DNA of 64,000 nt from contig OU612073.1 of NCBI GenBank assembly GCA_914767715.1, positions 10,292,001 to 10,356,000 of the forward strand, given 5' to 3'. Under the pieces are notes generated by a model. That model did no database searches and was not told where the DNA came from. It saw only the letters and a list, made by a program, of their open reading frames with translations. The DNA comes from Membranipora membranacea (Eukaryota > Bryozoa > Gymnolaemata > Cheilostomatida > Membraniporidae). The position numbers and the translations under genes were made by a program. Below, one piece after another: positions 15,101 through 25,400 of this stretch. How positions within the stretch are numbered: the first letter of the stretch is position 1; every line of letters starts with the position of its first letter.

Positions 15101-18100
15101 CATGTAATAGATATCCTGGACGCCAGCTGTCTTCACTCGGCTATCACTCAAGAGATGGGAAGATTATATATGATGGCCGCTCGCAAGCTAATACCCAGGG
15201 ACATAGATTCACAGAAGGTAAGGTCTCATATGACCGGCTGTCAGCTACGGAACTGACCTGGATAACTTGCAGCAAGTGCTCTGCGCGCACCATGTTAATA
15301 TTTCCGATCCTGGTTTCTAATGGTTTTTTTTAAACTTTGAAGGCTTTCAACTTTAAATTAAAACTCATCATCTCTGTACCTTACCCATGGTTTTCGAATG
15401 GTAATTCTGAGTGCGCGTGGAGTGTGTGAGGGGTCTAGCACCCACCCACAAGAGGATATATCTTTGGAAATTAAGATCAAATGAAAGTTCGCCTTGGACT
15501 GTTCAGACCCCTTCCCCACCCCCTTCTATGAATACAGCCCTATCACTCATCATAACCATGGAATAAAACACAAGGCCGAGAAATATTATTTAGGTAATTT
15601 TATTCTATAGCTAACAGCATCAACAACGTCACAATACTCAATCATATTTTGGTCTGTTATTGTAGTAACAGGCCAATGATTGTGTGAGTAAGGAAAAATT
15701 TGTCTCTTTTTTCTTAGAAACCCGTTCAACTTTATCATTTATCTGGTTAGCATATTAATAATCAGTATTCCACGAAATTCAGCTACAACTCATGTATATG
15801 ACATAATAATCAGCAAACACGATTTGTCAATGCAGAAAAGGGAATTGATTTTTTTCCCTATATGATATATTTTGTTGTGAGCAGAACAACAGCTTTTGGC
15901 ATCAATCATCCGCTGTTCTAAAATACTTTTTCTGCCACTTTTATGACATTGACATGGTGCACTTTGGTTTACTCCTTTTATAAGAATGAGATGTAAACAC
16001 AAGATTGAGATAGGGCATTATTTGGTCTTACCCAATGCTATAGATATCTTACTCTGATTATTTGCGGTCGAGATAAGAAATTGATCAATTTTCCAACCGT
16101 GATTATTTAAGAATCTTTGACGCTGGTTGCTGTTCTTAAATCACGATTCATGACCTAGATGCTTTGTAAAATATCTCATGTTATCGTAACAATAACATCC
16201 CTTCATTCGTATCATATCATAATTTATCCTGTATCATATCTTATCATATCCCATTGTATCATATCCTCTCCTAATATCATATCATATCGTAATATTATAT
16301 CATATCTTATCATATCTTATCATATCTTATCATATCGTATCATATCTTATCATATCTTATCATATCGTATCATATCTTATCATATCTTATCTTATCATAT
16401 CTTATCTTATCATATCTTATCATATCTTATCATATCTTATCATATCATATCCTTATATCGTATCATATCGTATCATATCTTATCATATCTTATCTTATCA
16501 TATCTTATCTTATCATATCTTATCATATCTTATCATATCATATCCTTATATCGTATCATATCTTATCATATCTTATCAAATCTGATGGTCTTTTTTTTAA
16601 TAGGAGATCAGGTCATGATAGAGTTATCGTGACAATAACACCCCTTCATTCGTATCATATCATAATTTATCCTGTATCATATCTTATCATATCTTATCAT
16701 ATCTTATCATATCGTATCATATCTTATCATATCTTATCATATCGTATCATATCTTATCATATCTTATCATATCTTATCTTATCATATCTTATCATATCTT
16801 ATCTTATCATATCTTATCATATCTTATCATATCTTATCATATCTTATCATATCATATCCTTATATCGTATCATATCGTATCATATCTTATCATATCTTAT
16901 CTTATCATATCTTATCTTATCATATCTTATCATATCTTATCATATCATATCCTTATATCGTATCATATCTTATCATATCTTATCAAATCTGATGGTCTTT
17001 TTTTTAATAGGAGATCAGGTCATGATAGAGTTATGCTCTCTTCCAAAGACTTCGAACACGATTTTAGTTAGGATATGGAAGAACGACCTTCCAGTGGCCT
17101 TGAGATATGTGGACTTTAAAGACTGTGACGGAAGGCTGTACCCGACAGTGTCATTAGTGGCTAATGGCTGCATTGTACAATGTGAAGTGATAACTCCCAA
17201 TCTCATCGAGCAGCTTCCCACCTATTTTGTAAGTTTTTCTATAAAATATATATATTATTATACTATATATCCTATATTCTATATATTCTATAATATATAC
17301 TTTATTATTGCTGATCAAAGTCAATGACAAATAAAGACCATGCATAAATAAATAGATAAAAACAAAGCAGTCAGGTGTATTTATGAAAAATATCATTCTT
17401 GTTCTGAGTGTAACTTCCTCTCTCAAAACGAAGCCTACTTGATGAATAGCCTATTGATATTGATACCAACATAAACCATTTTGGTTTCGTTAAATAAAAT
17501 ATAGCCTACTATCCTGTTTTATGCTGGATAATGATATAGTCTCGACCATAAAATGGTGATGAAATTTACCAAAAAAACCTTGCCTAGAAAAGCTATGATG
17601 CAGTCCACGACAAGAGTATTTTAATATCATCAGTATTGCAAAATCAAATTTCTAATCGCTCTTGTAAATAGGCAAGCGGCAGCAGCTAGGGTGCACTGTT
17701 TGCACTATAATGCCTACCTTCGCTGACATGGGCTAACTTGTCTCTAACTCCTTGCTTGTTTGGTGTGAATGGTATATTATGATGAACTTTGTTTATAACT
17801 TCAAGTTAATTGTTTTTAGTGTTGTTACCCAGTGTCAGCATCCGTGTGAAATTGTATTTTGTTATTTTCAGGTGAATGATCCCCAGTATTGGTGCCTCCC
17901 AACTAATGCCCATGTCAGGAATGAAAGCACTGAAGTTGTCGTTACAAATCAGGCCATTACTGGTCATTGTATCGTTTGTCCTGTGCCGATGTCACGAGGT
18001 TTGTTGGCATTTATATCCTAGTTTTCTTCTCCCTAAATCTTAGATCATCTGTTCTATTTCATTCGGTCATTTTCCCTCAATGGGTTGCTTGATCTGTTGC

Positions 18101-21100
18101 AATTTTTGAAAAAGTGGGCACAACTTTAATATCAGTCGGCAGACAACCTGGCTAGCTACAAAATGCTAGGCCTTCTAGGTCTCAAAGTACCTCCTGACTA
18201 CTCCATCCAGATAGACATCATTTATGACCACAAAGACTCTAATAACCCAGCCTTATCCCCTGATAACCGATATTAGAAGGGCGGCGTGTTATATTTGTGG
18301 CAGAATTACCAGATATGTTGCGGGATACTAGTTTCACTCTCCTAGAAACATGGTGAAGTTTGATTACTACATAGACTTAACAGTAAACCGATCTAATCAA
18401 AATTTATCAAGTTATCAACAAAATACCTTGACTGTGGACTGCAAATCAATGATACCATAATTGCTATTATATCCAATGGTGTAACCTCACCAACAATTAA
18501 GCGCCCCACTTTAGCTCCATGTATACAGTGTCGTGTCAAAGTTTATCATTTAGTCTATGGACGGAGTTAACTCCTTGGTCTATGTGACCAAGGACTCCTT
18601 GATGTGACAACCAGATACCTCAAAATACATCATATGATAAAAGAACAACAAACTGTATACTATAACTTCTCAGTCTGTCATTGTAGGAATGCATCACTTT
18701 GAGGTGAGAGTGTTATCAGATCCACAGGAGACATCAGTTGTCCCCCCTATGATTGCTCTAACTACTGCTTCACCTTATGATCCACCAAGAGAGAGCAACT
18801 TCCAACTGGACTTGCTCAGGTTCTGGCCCCGCAATGAAGGTAAATGCACCATTAGGCAGTGTTGTTTAGGAGTTTGTGCTTTGACACCGATCATAATCTA
18901 CAATAATATTCACTGTATATAAATTATATACATATTATTCATGCTATATGTGAGCCAACACTAAGGACCAAGCCAAAAATATTATGAATAAGATGATGGT
19001 GATTATATATGCCTTTACAGTGCTCTTTTTCATGCTCCCACTTGCTTTTCGTATCAATTTCGAAAATCATTTGTTTCAGTTAAACTTGCTGTAATATCTG
19101 TTTGTTTTATTGTTATCGCCAGTTAGTGGATTAATTAACAGGTAAGATGGCCATTTCTTCCACAAGTTAGCACATGCTCAGTATATTGCACTCTCATGTC
19201 TCTATGATGCACTACCCTTACATTCCGCTTTAGATGTTATTCATTGTCCACCAAATATTTTGATAAAAGTGTAATGCATGCTCTTGATAGATTAACTAAA
19301 CGTATGATCAAATGAATAGTTATGACAGAAAAACTGGAGGTTTTCGTATTTTTAGTGGGTGATGCGGGCAAAAGTTTTGACTAGATATAAATTCTATGGT
19401 GCCTGCGTAGATACCAGGTTATGAATTGGCACTGTACAGGTTATCGAGATCGCGATTATGAAATAATAATGTAATGCAAATAGTATACAATATAAAATTT
19501 TCCGTTTTGTATCAAAGCAGGCTAGTGGTGCACCCCCCCTTTAGTGATTGCCATCTACATTTGGTGGCCATGCTCAGTATCCATGTCCTTTTTATTTCAC
19601 AGCTGCTTCCCTAGTACAGAAAGGGGATACAATGGGATGGGGAGTTGTGTTCCCAGATGATGCACTCTCGGATTTAGAAGAACAGATAGTTCTTTGTTAT
19701 CTGACAATTAACAGAGATGTGATACTAACACGCGCCCTCATACAACCAGCTGGTGGATTACATGCTACTGTGGTGCTGCCTTACGGATGTAAGAATTGCT
19801 GCTATATTATCAAAAAAGGTACCAAATATTCTTGTCGTTGTGTAAGTATTAATCTATTTCAGATGACATGAGTATTTGGTATCTTTTCCTTCCTAGTTGT
19901 AGACATTATTCTTGTTTAGGCAAATCTGTACAATAATGAGAAACATCAGTGGCGCTCTCCTCCCTCCCCCTGTTTAGGTAGGTGATATTACTTAGTAATA
20001 TGATTGAGTAAGGTCGCCATCAAATTTACTAATGATTAGAATCTTTGGAAACTTAAAAGATCTGAAGCCTTGGGTTTTAAAGCCGACTAATCCTCGTTGG
20101 TCATTTTGCAGCAGTATATAAACTTCTGTATAACTAGTTGTAGAAGAATGGACACTCTCTTTAATGTCTACTTTGCCTTCAAGCTGAGTTTTTGCAGTCA
20201 ATTACACTACCAGAAGTTTAGCCCTGACTTTGATTAACTGATGCCAGTCCTGTGGGTTGTCTCAACTGTCATGAATTTAGGATTTTACAATGTTTTAGGT
20301 GATCGAGTAAAACTTGAGTTTGCAGCCCTCACTATCTACTCTCATCCTTTTACCAAATCTAATGTACTACAGCTATACCAGGAGGCCAAGCAGCTTATCT
20401 TAGAGGAGGAAATAGCTATCCAATCTGGTGAGTCCAGCAAGAGCTTATAACCGAGCCAATAGACAGTTTTTACGTCATTTCAACTCCTTTTTCCTATGGC
20501 GGCTCAGAAAACTATCTAAGTTTGTAAAGAGAAGTCATACGCCGGTTATTTTGGTAATACGGTTATTAAATTCATACGCCAGTTATCCACTGTTAATTTG
20601 GTCGTTTGCTGATGTTTTGGTTATGCAAGGAAATAGGGCGACTCAATCTGGTTTGAGGTTGCAAGTGTTGCTGAAAATCAGGTTCTGTGATATAACTGGG
20701 TTTGGCTTGTCAGATAACTTTGACTATAAGTAGCTGAAACAAAATGTGCCTTGTTCACAAACCCGCTTTTTGCATAACTGCCACTCCATCTGACACAATT
20801 CTGTTATCTCACCCTGAACATTTAAGATGACCTTGAACAAGTCCCCAGAGCCTTATAACGCCCCTTATTGCATGGAGATTGGATTAGCCCATTATTACCT
20901 GATAATGTCATAAGCTCTTCACATACCTCTCATTGTTGAGACTCACCTGACAAGGCTGGCATTGGTTCATTTTTGTAACATTTTTTACATTCAAACCATG
21001 CAACATCAAACACAGCAGAAGTATCACTCACTAAACATCTGTTTCTGTGCCTGATATAAGTATGATAGATTGCTTCACTAGAGAATACCTTGAAACAGCG

Positions 21101-21427
21101 CTTGACCCGTGGTGTCTGATCTAGTCTAGTACATACACACTGTATGTTGTACTCTCTGCTTACATAGATATAACAAAAGCCTTTTTCAATATTCTTGTTC
21201 TGGAAATAAACTGACTATAATTTGTTAATAGATTCTCCCCTTTTTCTGACACAGGTCAGGAGCTTCCCTATGAACACAAGCGCCTCCAGGATTTCTACAA
21301 ACCGCTGCCTGCTGAGAGCCACGGAGACGTAACCCCTCACAGACTGGGTGATAACGAAGAGTTCAACGTGCATATGGCCGACCACGTGGCAATCAAGTCA
21401 CGCTCTAAAACTTGTGTGATACTCTGA
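274..21427 (+). CDS. Four-SPRY-domain protein with C-terminal CaaX box (5' end outside window)
   Basis: Exons: 274-387, 764-925, 1412-1617, 10837-11002, 11574-11726, an optional 12169-12192, 12327-12506, 13213-13332, 14276-14446, 15056-15217, 17011-17228, 17872-17998, 18687-18839, 19613-19798, 20299-20427 and 21255-21427. All have GT..AG borders and compatible phases, giving about 814 residues without an internal stop. Four B30.2/SPRY-like units can be read. Units 1 and 3 carry a VGLA/VGVA strand, GYHS-x-(D/T)G and a later GDQV or DDVI strand. Units 2 and 4 carry KGDKLGWG or KGDTMGWG. SPRY domains are usually protein-binding beta-sandwiches. After the last unit come a Glu-rich helix (LYQEAKQLILEEE) and a charged tail ending KSRSKTCVIL. 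CVIL is a CaaX box whose final Leu predicts geranylgeranylation, next to basic residues, so membrane attachment is inferred. The first exon starts in phase 1, so upstream exons exist beyond the window. I do not recognise an orthologue. AATAAA signals lie at 22091 and 22124. Confidence 0.85.
388..763 (+). other. Intron with foldback element
   Basis: Intron between the first two visible SPRY exons, with donor GTGAGT and acceptor TTTAG. It holds the 423-503 foldback element and otherwise nothing I recognise. Confidence 0.7.
423..503. repeat. Foldback element family A, copy 1
   Basis: Two arms of about 32 bases are near-perfect reverse complements (left 423-454 starting GGGATAGCTGGTAGTAGC, right 472-503) around a loop of about 17 bases. 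The same arms recur at 8694-8797 and, degraded, at 41018-41090. It is a MITE-like hairpin without coding capacity. Confidence 0.85.
1676..1915. repeat. Minisatellite with GTGACAAGGCTAG units
   Basis: About six to seven imperfect tandem units of CACATGATCACATGAC...GTGACAAGGCTAGTAT lie just inside the large SPRY intron. GTGACAAGGCTA is also the arm of the hairpins at 5756-5844 and 25749-25794, so the array may have grown from such an element. Confidence 0.8.
2390..4497 (-). CDS. Short-chain collagen C4-like protein (intact copy)
   Basis: Exons on the minus strand: 4497-4291, 4053-3924, 3766-3623, 3478-3185, 3027-2758 and 2601-2390, giving 418 residues with phases that all fit. Order: an N-terminal hydrophobic stretch (about residues 7-20, signal peptide or anchor), a short Gln/Lys/Glu-rich helix, a basic HVIRRRSAP site that looks furin-cleavable, a charged Gly-X-Y stretch, a Pro-rich Gly-X-Y stretch, then a Cys-rich C-terminal domain. 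That domain starts VYTRWGRTSC, contains SGAEY, FYFVIP and CPPYASNKQ, and ends TCVVCSK. It is the hallmark of the short-chain collagen C4 family first named in freshwater sponges. The product is inferred to be a secreted or membrane-tethered trimeric matrix protein. The gene lies antisense inside an intron of the SPRY gene. Confidence 0.9.
4498..6659. other. Spacer between the two collagen copies
   Basis: About 2.2 kb of AT-rich DNA with no convincing exon. It contains the hairpin arms at 5756-5844 surrounding a C-run near 5801-5815. The upstream control region of the intact collagen gene should be at its left end, but I could not identify a reliable core promoter. Confidence 0.6.
5756..5844. 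repeat. Foldback element with TAGCCTTGTCAC arms
   Basis: TAGCCTTGTCAC at the left and GTGTGACAAGGCTA at the right enclose a loop with a long C-run. Same arm family as the hairpin at 25749-25794. Confidence 0.7.
6660..9362 (-). pseudogene. Short-chain collagen C4-like pseudogene (tandem copy)
   Basis: Exon equivalents on the minus strand: about 9362-9141, 8621-8489, 8204-8088, 7944-7678, 7302-7033 and 6869-6660, in the same order and phase as the intact copy. Three lesions are visible. The codon aligned with the start ATG is TCC (9362-9360). Exon 1 has an in-frame TAA at 9212-9210 in the helical region. The last exon lacks two bases just after GYLMTE, giving TAA TGA at once, although the rest of the old frame (ending TCVVCSK) is still readable. 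The two Gly-X-Y exons are each 27 bases shorter than in the intact gene. The basic site (HVIKKRSAT) and most cysteines survive, so decay looks recent. A transcript could still use another start, but the full domain cannot be made. Confidence 0.85.
8694..8797. repeat. Foldback element family A, copy 2
   Basis: Arms GGGACAGCTGGGAGTGGCAT and the complement ending ACAGCTATCCCGTCCC flank a loop containing ACTTTCC repeats. It sits upstream of exon 2 of the collagen pseudogene. Confidence 0.8.
10043..10080. repeat. GC-rich double-hairpin motif, family H, copy 1
   Basis: AGAGCCCCCCAGACTCTTGC followed by CCGTCCGACGG. Other copies are at 14611-14658, 56820-56874 and 62209-62261. CCGTCCGACGG is a small palindrome; in other copies AGTCTG...CAGACT forms a second stem. 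Confidence 0.75.
10170..10192. repeat. Short dispersed repeat with AATAAA, copy 1
   Basis: GTCAATGACAAATAAAGACC is found here and again at about 17319-17341, both times beside TATAT-rich DNA. This may be the 3' end of a retroelement family; only the tail is seen. Confidence 0.6.
11741..11842. repeat. (GTATAGTGCA/GTGTAGTGCA)n tandem array
   Basis: About ten units of a 10-base motif (itself two 5-base motifs), beginning about 14 bases after the donor of the 11574-11726 SPRY exon. Confidence 0.9.
12169..12192 (+). other. Possible 24-base microexon of the SPRY gene
   Basis: A TTCTGCAG acceptor and a GTATT donor flank 24 bases that keep frame (DDCGKPLK). Skipping it also keeps frame, and the equivalent place in SPRY unit 4 has no such exon. 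It could be an alternative exon or a chance match. Confidence 0.4.
12551..12664. repeat. Foldback element family B, copy 1
   Basis: Arms AGATCAAGTTTGATCCAATT and the inverse around CAAATGGACCAAACTTTGTCT. The 11-base direct repeat GGTCTTTACTA lies on both sides and looks like a target-site duplication. Relatives: 24727-24842, 59573-59700, 60548-60684 and 62125-62304. Confidence 0.75.
12672..12845. repeat. Dispersed palindromic repeat family G, copy 1
   Basis: Shares CACTCA...CCCAAATCGCTCA blocks with 43797-43996 and 58917-59116. The best copy has an inner inverted repeat (TCGCTCCCAAATCGC with GCGATTTGGGAGCGA). Confidence 0.65.
14611..14658. repeat. GC-rich double-hairpin motif, family H, copy 2
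   Basis: CTGAGCCCCCCCAGACTCTTGCC-type sequence followed by a CGGCC-rich hairpin, in a SPRY-gene intron. Confidence 0.7.
16180..17036. repeat. (TATCATATCT)n satellite inside a tandem segmental duplication
   Basis: Two copies of a block (about 16180-16624 and 16625-17036), both starting TTATCGT(A/G)ACAATAACA and both ending at GGAGATCAGGTCATGATAGA. The second copy ends inside the real SPRY exon at 17011; the first carries a decoy of its acceptor and first exon bases (about 16603-16627). The interior is a 10-base satellite with no stop codon in any forward frame, so it gives long open frames that are not genes. Confidence 0.9.
17319..17341. repeat. Short dispersed repeat with AATAAA, copy 2
   Basis: GTCAATGACAAATAAAGACC again, 90 bases after the donor of the 17011-17228 exon; see 10170-10192. 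Confidence 0.6.
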
Positions 21428-22495
21428 GAGTGTGCCACAATGGAAAGAAGATCCTAAAGTAACACCAAATTGCCAAAATAAGCGTATTGCCCAGGTTCAG
21501 TGTACAATGGCGTTTTTTATACGCAATCAGTTACTACATAATTACTTACACACAAAGATTTGGTAATGGCTCTAGCTACTTTCTGCTGATATATATGAGT
21601 GTGCTTTAAACTGTATGCGAGAAGTATACACATTTTGTTAGATGCTTTCCTAACTCATGCTATCATCAACTTTGGAAATGGGCTATATTTTTATTTTTTT
21701 CTCCCCAACCAAACCTTTTACAACTCTGTAACTTTCTTTGCTTGGATTGATCTCCATTCGTTTCCAGCTGCATACCATATCAAGCCACCGTCCATGTAAG
21801 TTTTTTTTTGCTATTTTATACTCGTTTATTTCATGATTAACTTGTATTAGGATTGCTGTGATTGTAGCCTCTTTTTTCTTTTTTTACACATTTTTTTATC
21901 ATATTACATTTTCATCTCGTTTTTATCCAAAATATGCCTCTCAAGTTTCAGTCTTTGAACATTCCCTGTGATACTAAAATGAAAACTTTCTCACTTTTAA
22001 TGTATAATTATATCATGTTTTATTTAGTCTTAATTCTTACTTAAAACCCGGCCATAAGGACAGCCTGTATAAAATGTGTATCACTTTCCAAATAAATACC
22101 AATATTACGCACTGCAATACACAAATAAAACATTAAAACACCAGGAAATTTACCTATAAACTTCCCAGAGTTGAAAGACTGTAGTAAGGCAATGATCTAA
22201 ATTGTAAAATACAAAATACTGATTCATAACATTATACATTGTAATGGCATTTGATAATGATTAAAAACTACACCCTGATTATTGCATTTATATGTTCTCA
22301 ATTTCGCGTATTTTAAAATGATTTGTGGAGGCTCTTGATTTTGAAATTTGAATGAACGTACCGAGCTATTCACTCGATTGACCGCTTCATTTAATGGATA
22401 AGTAAAATCCAGCATTTCTATACCACAACATAACTAGTAAGCAAATTACTCTTTTGTAATTTACATGTGATGGCAAAAAAGGGCTTGCTATGCAG
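21428..22495. other. Convergent 3' region of the SPRY gene and the decarboxylase
   Basis: The two genes point at each other here. AATAAA on the plus strand at 22091 and 22124 could end the SPRY transcript. On the minus strand an AATAAA (22024-22019) and an ATTAAA near 22390 could end the decarboxylase transcript, so the 3' UTRs may overlap. No other gene is seen. Confidence 0.55.
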
Positions 22496-25400
22496 TTATA
22501 ACTTTTCTCCAAATTCGATAATGGTGTCGATGATATGGTCCATATCTTGAATCGTATTCTCAGGGGAGGCAACTACCATTCTCCAGAAGTTGACAAACTC
22601 CTCCTGAGGCTGGTAACCTATCAGCATAGCCCCAGTCGTCTGCATCTTTGCTTTGATTGCTGGAGCGACCTGAAACAAATGGAAAGGGTGGTTAATTCGC
22701 AAGTCTGTCTCTGTTCAAAGACTGAGAAATAACAGTGCCTTAATGGCTCGGCCGCCGTATTCAGTGCCAAGTTGCTCTCAATTTGCAGGCAGGTTGGAGT
22801 ACACCTGGGGCATCAATTGAGCCCAGTAGTGGGTAGACTGCAGCAGGATTCAGACCCAAGAACTCCAGCGCTTGCGCATTAGAGTGTAGGCGCTCTAATC
22901 AACTGAGCTACCTCCTACTCCTAAAGGGTTGCGCTGACTAGCGATAGGAACTCGGCATACTGCACATTCTGATTGAATTCATTTTGATCTCTTCAAATCT
23001 GTCTCATCCTCTCAAATTGTGATTTGATCCATAGAGGGTGGCATATGCCTGGTACAGAATCAGCTAAGGCTGTTGCTACCGAAAGTCTAATCCCATACTA
23101 CCTGTATATAGTACATGGGTCATCAGTGATGTGTAGAAGGTAACTTCTGGCAACTTGGCTCCTTTGCCATTCTATTCTTTTCATTTCAATAAGAACAAAC
23201 AATAAAATTCTAGCTGTGTACCAACTTGATCTGCACTGAGTCTGATTTGACTCTTATAGTTAGATCCTAATCAATACTAGGACTCACCCTTGATACTTTT
23301 GTCCACCAATCCTCGTCCTCCGTCTGTTCCCTCAGACTGGGCGGTATGTACCAGAAACATACATTGGTACATTCAGGATCTTCTACAAGCAGCCTGAAAC
23401 CTGGAGTTGTCCTACATCTGTCTCTGAGATGAAGTGCAGTCTCGAAACAGCTCTCTACGCGCTGTGCCATACCCACATTACCATAAGCTTTCCATTGCAC
23501 CTGTGAATAAAAATTTGCTAGACTCAAATTCAAATAATCTTTACTGATAAACTGAGGTGATGCAGGTAATTTTGGCCCTAGCATGATTTGATCAATCCTC
23601 TCTGTATGGGTTAAAAAGTGGGTTAAAATTGCAAGTCTGTCTGTGTACGAAGACCTGAGAAATAACAGTGCCATATTCGGCCAATTTGCTCACAGTTTGC
23701 TGGCAGGTCTGGGGCGTCAATTGAGCCTAGTAGACGGTAGACTGCAGCGGGATTCAAATCCAAGACCTCCAACATTTGTGCATTAGAGGGCTGACGCTCT
23801 AAACAACTGAGCTACCTCCTAAATTATTCAGGGATACAGGGCATACAGGGCTTTAATTTCTGCACATACTTCTATATTATCAATTGTGATCAGAAAGCAA
23901 TCTACATCGGTTCACACATACCCAGAGTTTGAAAGCGTCAATTTTACGTCCGCACTGAACAGACTTATCACCCGAGTCGTATGTTACATCATATATTTTA
24001 TCCTGTTGGAAAAGATAGCGTGCCTTTGCCGAATGCGCTTCTTTCAGCAAGGTAGCCTTCAAAAGAGACAATAATATTTCTAAGCAGCTGCATAGATGAT
24101 CACGGAATTGGTAGTAGAGTTTCGTCAGCGGGCATGGTAAATAAAAAAGGTTGTGAAATTTGCAACATGCCATCAATGATTTTCACATGCTATTCCTATA
24201 GCTGTATTCTATTTTACTTTGGGTCTGCAGACATTTTTATCTGATCGTGCATAATAACAACTATCTATATATAAAATCTTTATTTCAAACCATTGGTTGC
24301 AACCTTTTAGAAAAGTGGCCACCCTTACAGATTTCGGTACAATAAAACAAAATGTTAAAATGCATAAAACATTTTGTTGGCATCTCGCATTAATAAGGAA
24401 ATAACATAAAAATTAATGTAAACAAAATTCTCACTTATGCATATTTCACACATCCAACTAGTTGGATATTGTCAGGGCCTGTGATACAATTCTTCATTCT
24501 ATTTCTTGAGGGCAATCTGAGGAAATTATAAACTACTCACATGTTTGGTGACCACTAGAGCACATTGAAGAATGGAGCCAGCCATCTTATGTGGATCCCA
24601 TGTCAGGGAGTCAGCTCTGTCAATACCCTTCATTTTATTCCTGTTTACAAAATTGGTACAAAATTTAGGATTAATCCTTGCATCACGATATCATAAATTA
24701 AACATTGTCGACCAATAATATTGAATAAGTTTGATCCAGTTTGTCTGCGAACTAGTTGCTCCTCTTCCACTGTGGTGTGACCAGTTAAGGACCAGTTGAG
24801 GGGAGCAACTCCGAATGCAGGCAAATGGACCTAACTTGGTCTACCAACATGACAACATGACACATGACATTAGGTGACACATGACATTACATGTCACATG
24901 ACAATATCACATACGACAACCTGACAAATGTTATACCTGAGCTTTTTGGATAACAGAACTGCTCCTCCCCAGGCACCATCGACATGTAGCCAGACTCCGC
25001 CATATTTCTTACAAATATCAGCGATTTCGTCGAGTGGATCATATGCTCCGAAAACTGTGGTACCAGAGGTTGCATTCACCATCAAGGGCACTATACCCTA
25101 CACAATAAAAACAACCCAACAATCAAAATAAACTTCTCACACTGCAAGGAAGAAGAACTATTTGCCCAAAAATTTTAAGACTGTGACCAGTAATGTACCT
25201 TTCGAGATTAGTAGCAGTTATCAGGAATTAGAAAATTTGCTTCAGTTGTCTCAGAAAGTTGGTCGGACAGTATTCTATGACAAACTGTTTTTTGAAAAAA
25301 TCATTAAATTCCATTTCTTTTTAACACATTTGTCATGATACATTGGTCGGTGATAGTATATATAAATAAAAAATATCGGCGGCCCAAGTGTTTGTAAATA

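Noticed and set aside
16159-17010. Long open frames rich in ILSYH repeats
   Set aside because: They come from the TATCATATCT satellite, which has no stop codons in forward frames; low-complexity DNA, not a gene.
22860-22924. Possible tRNA gene on the minus strand
   Set aside because: The tRNA-like head is fused to a body shared with other copies; it is a SINE, and the cloverleaf is not complete.
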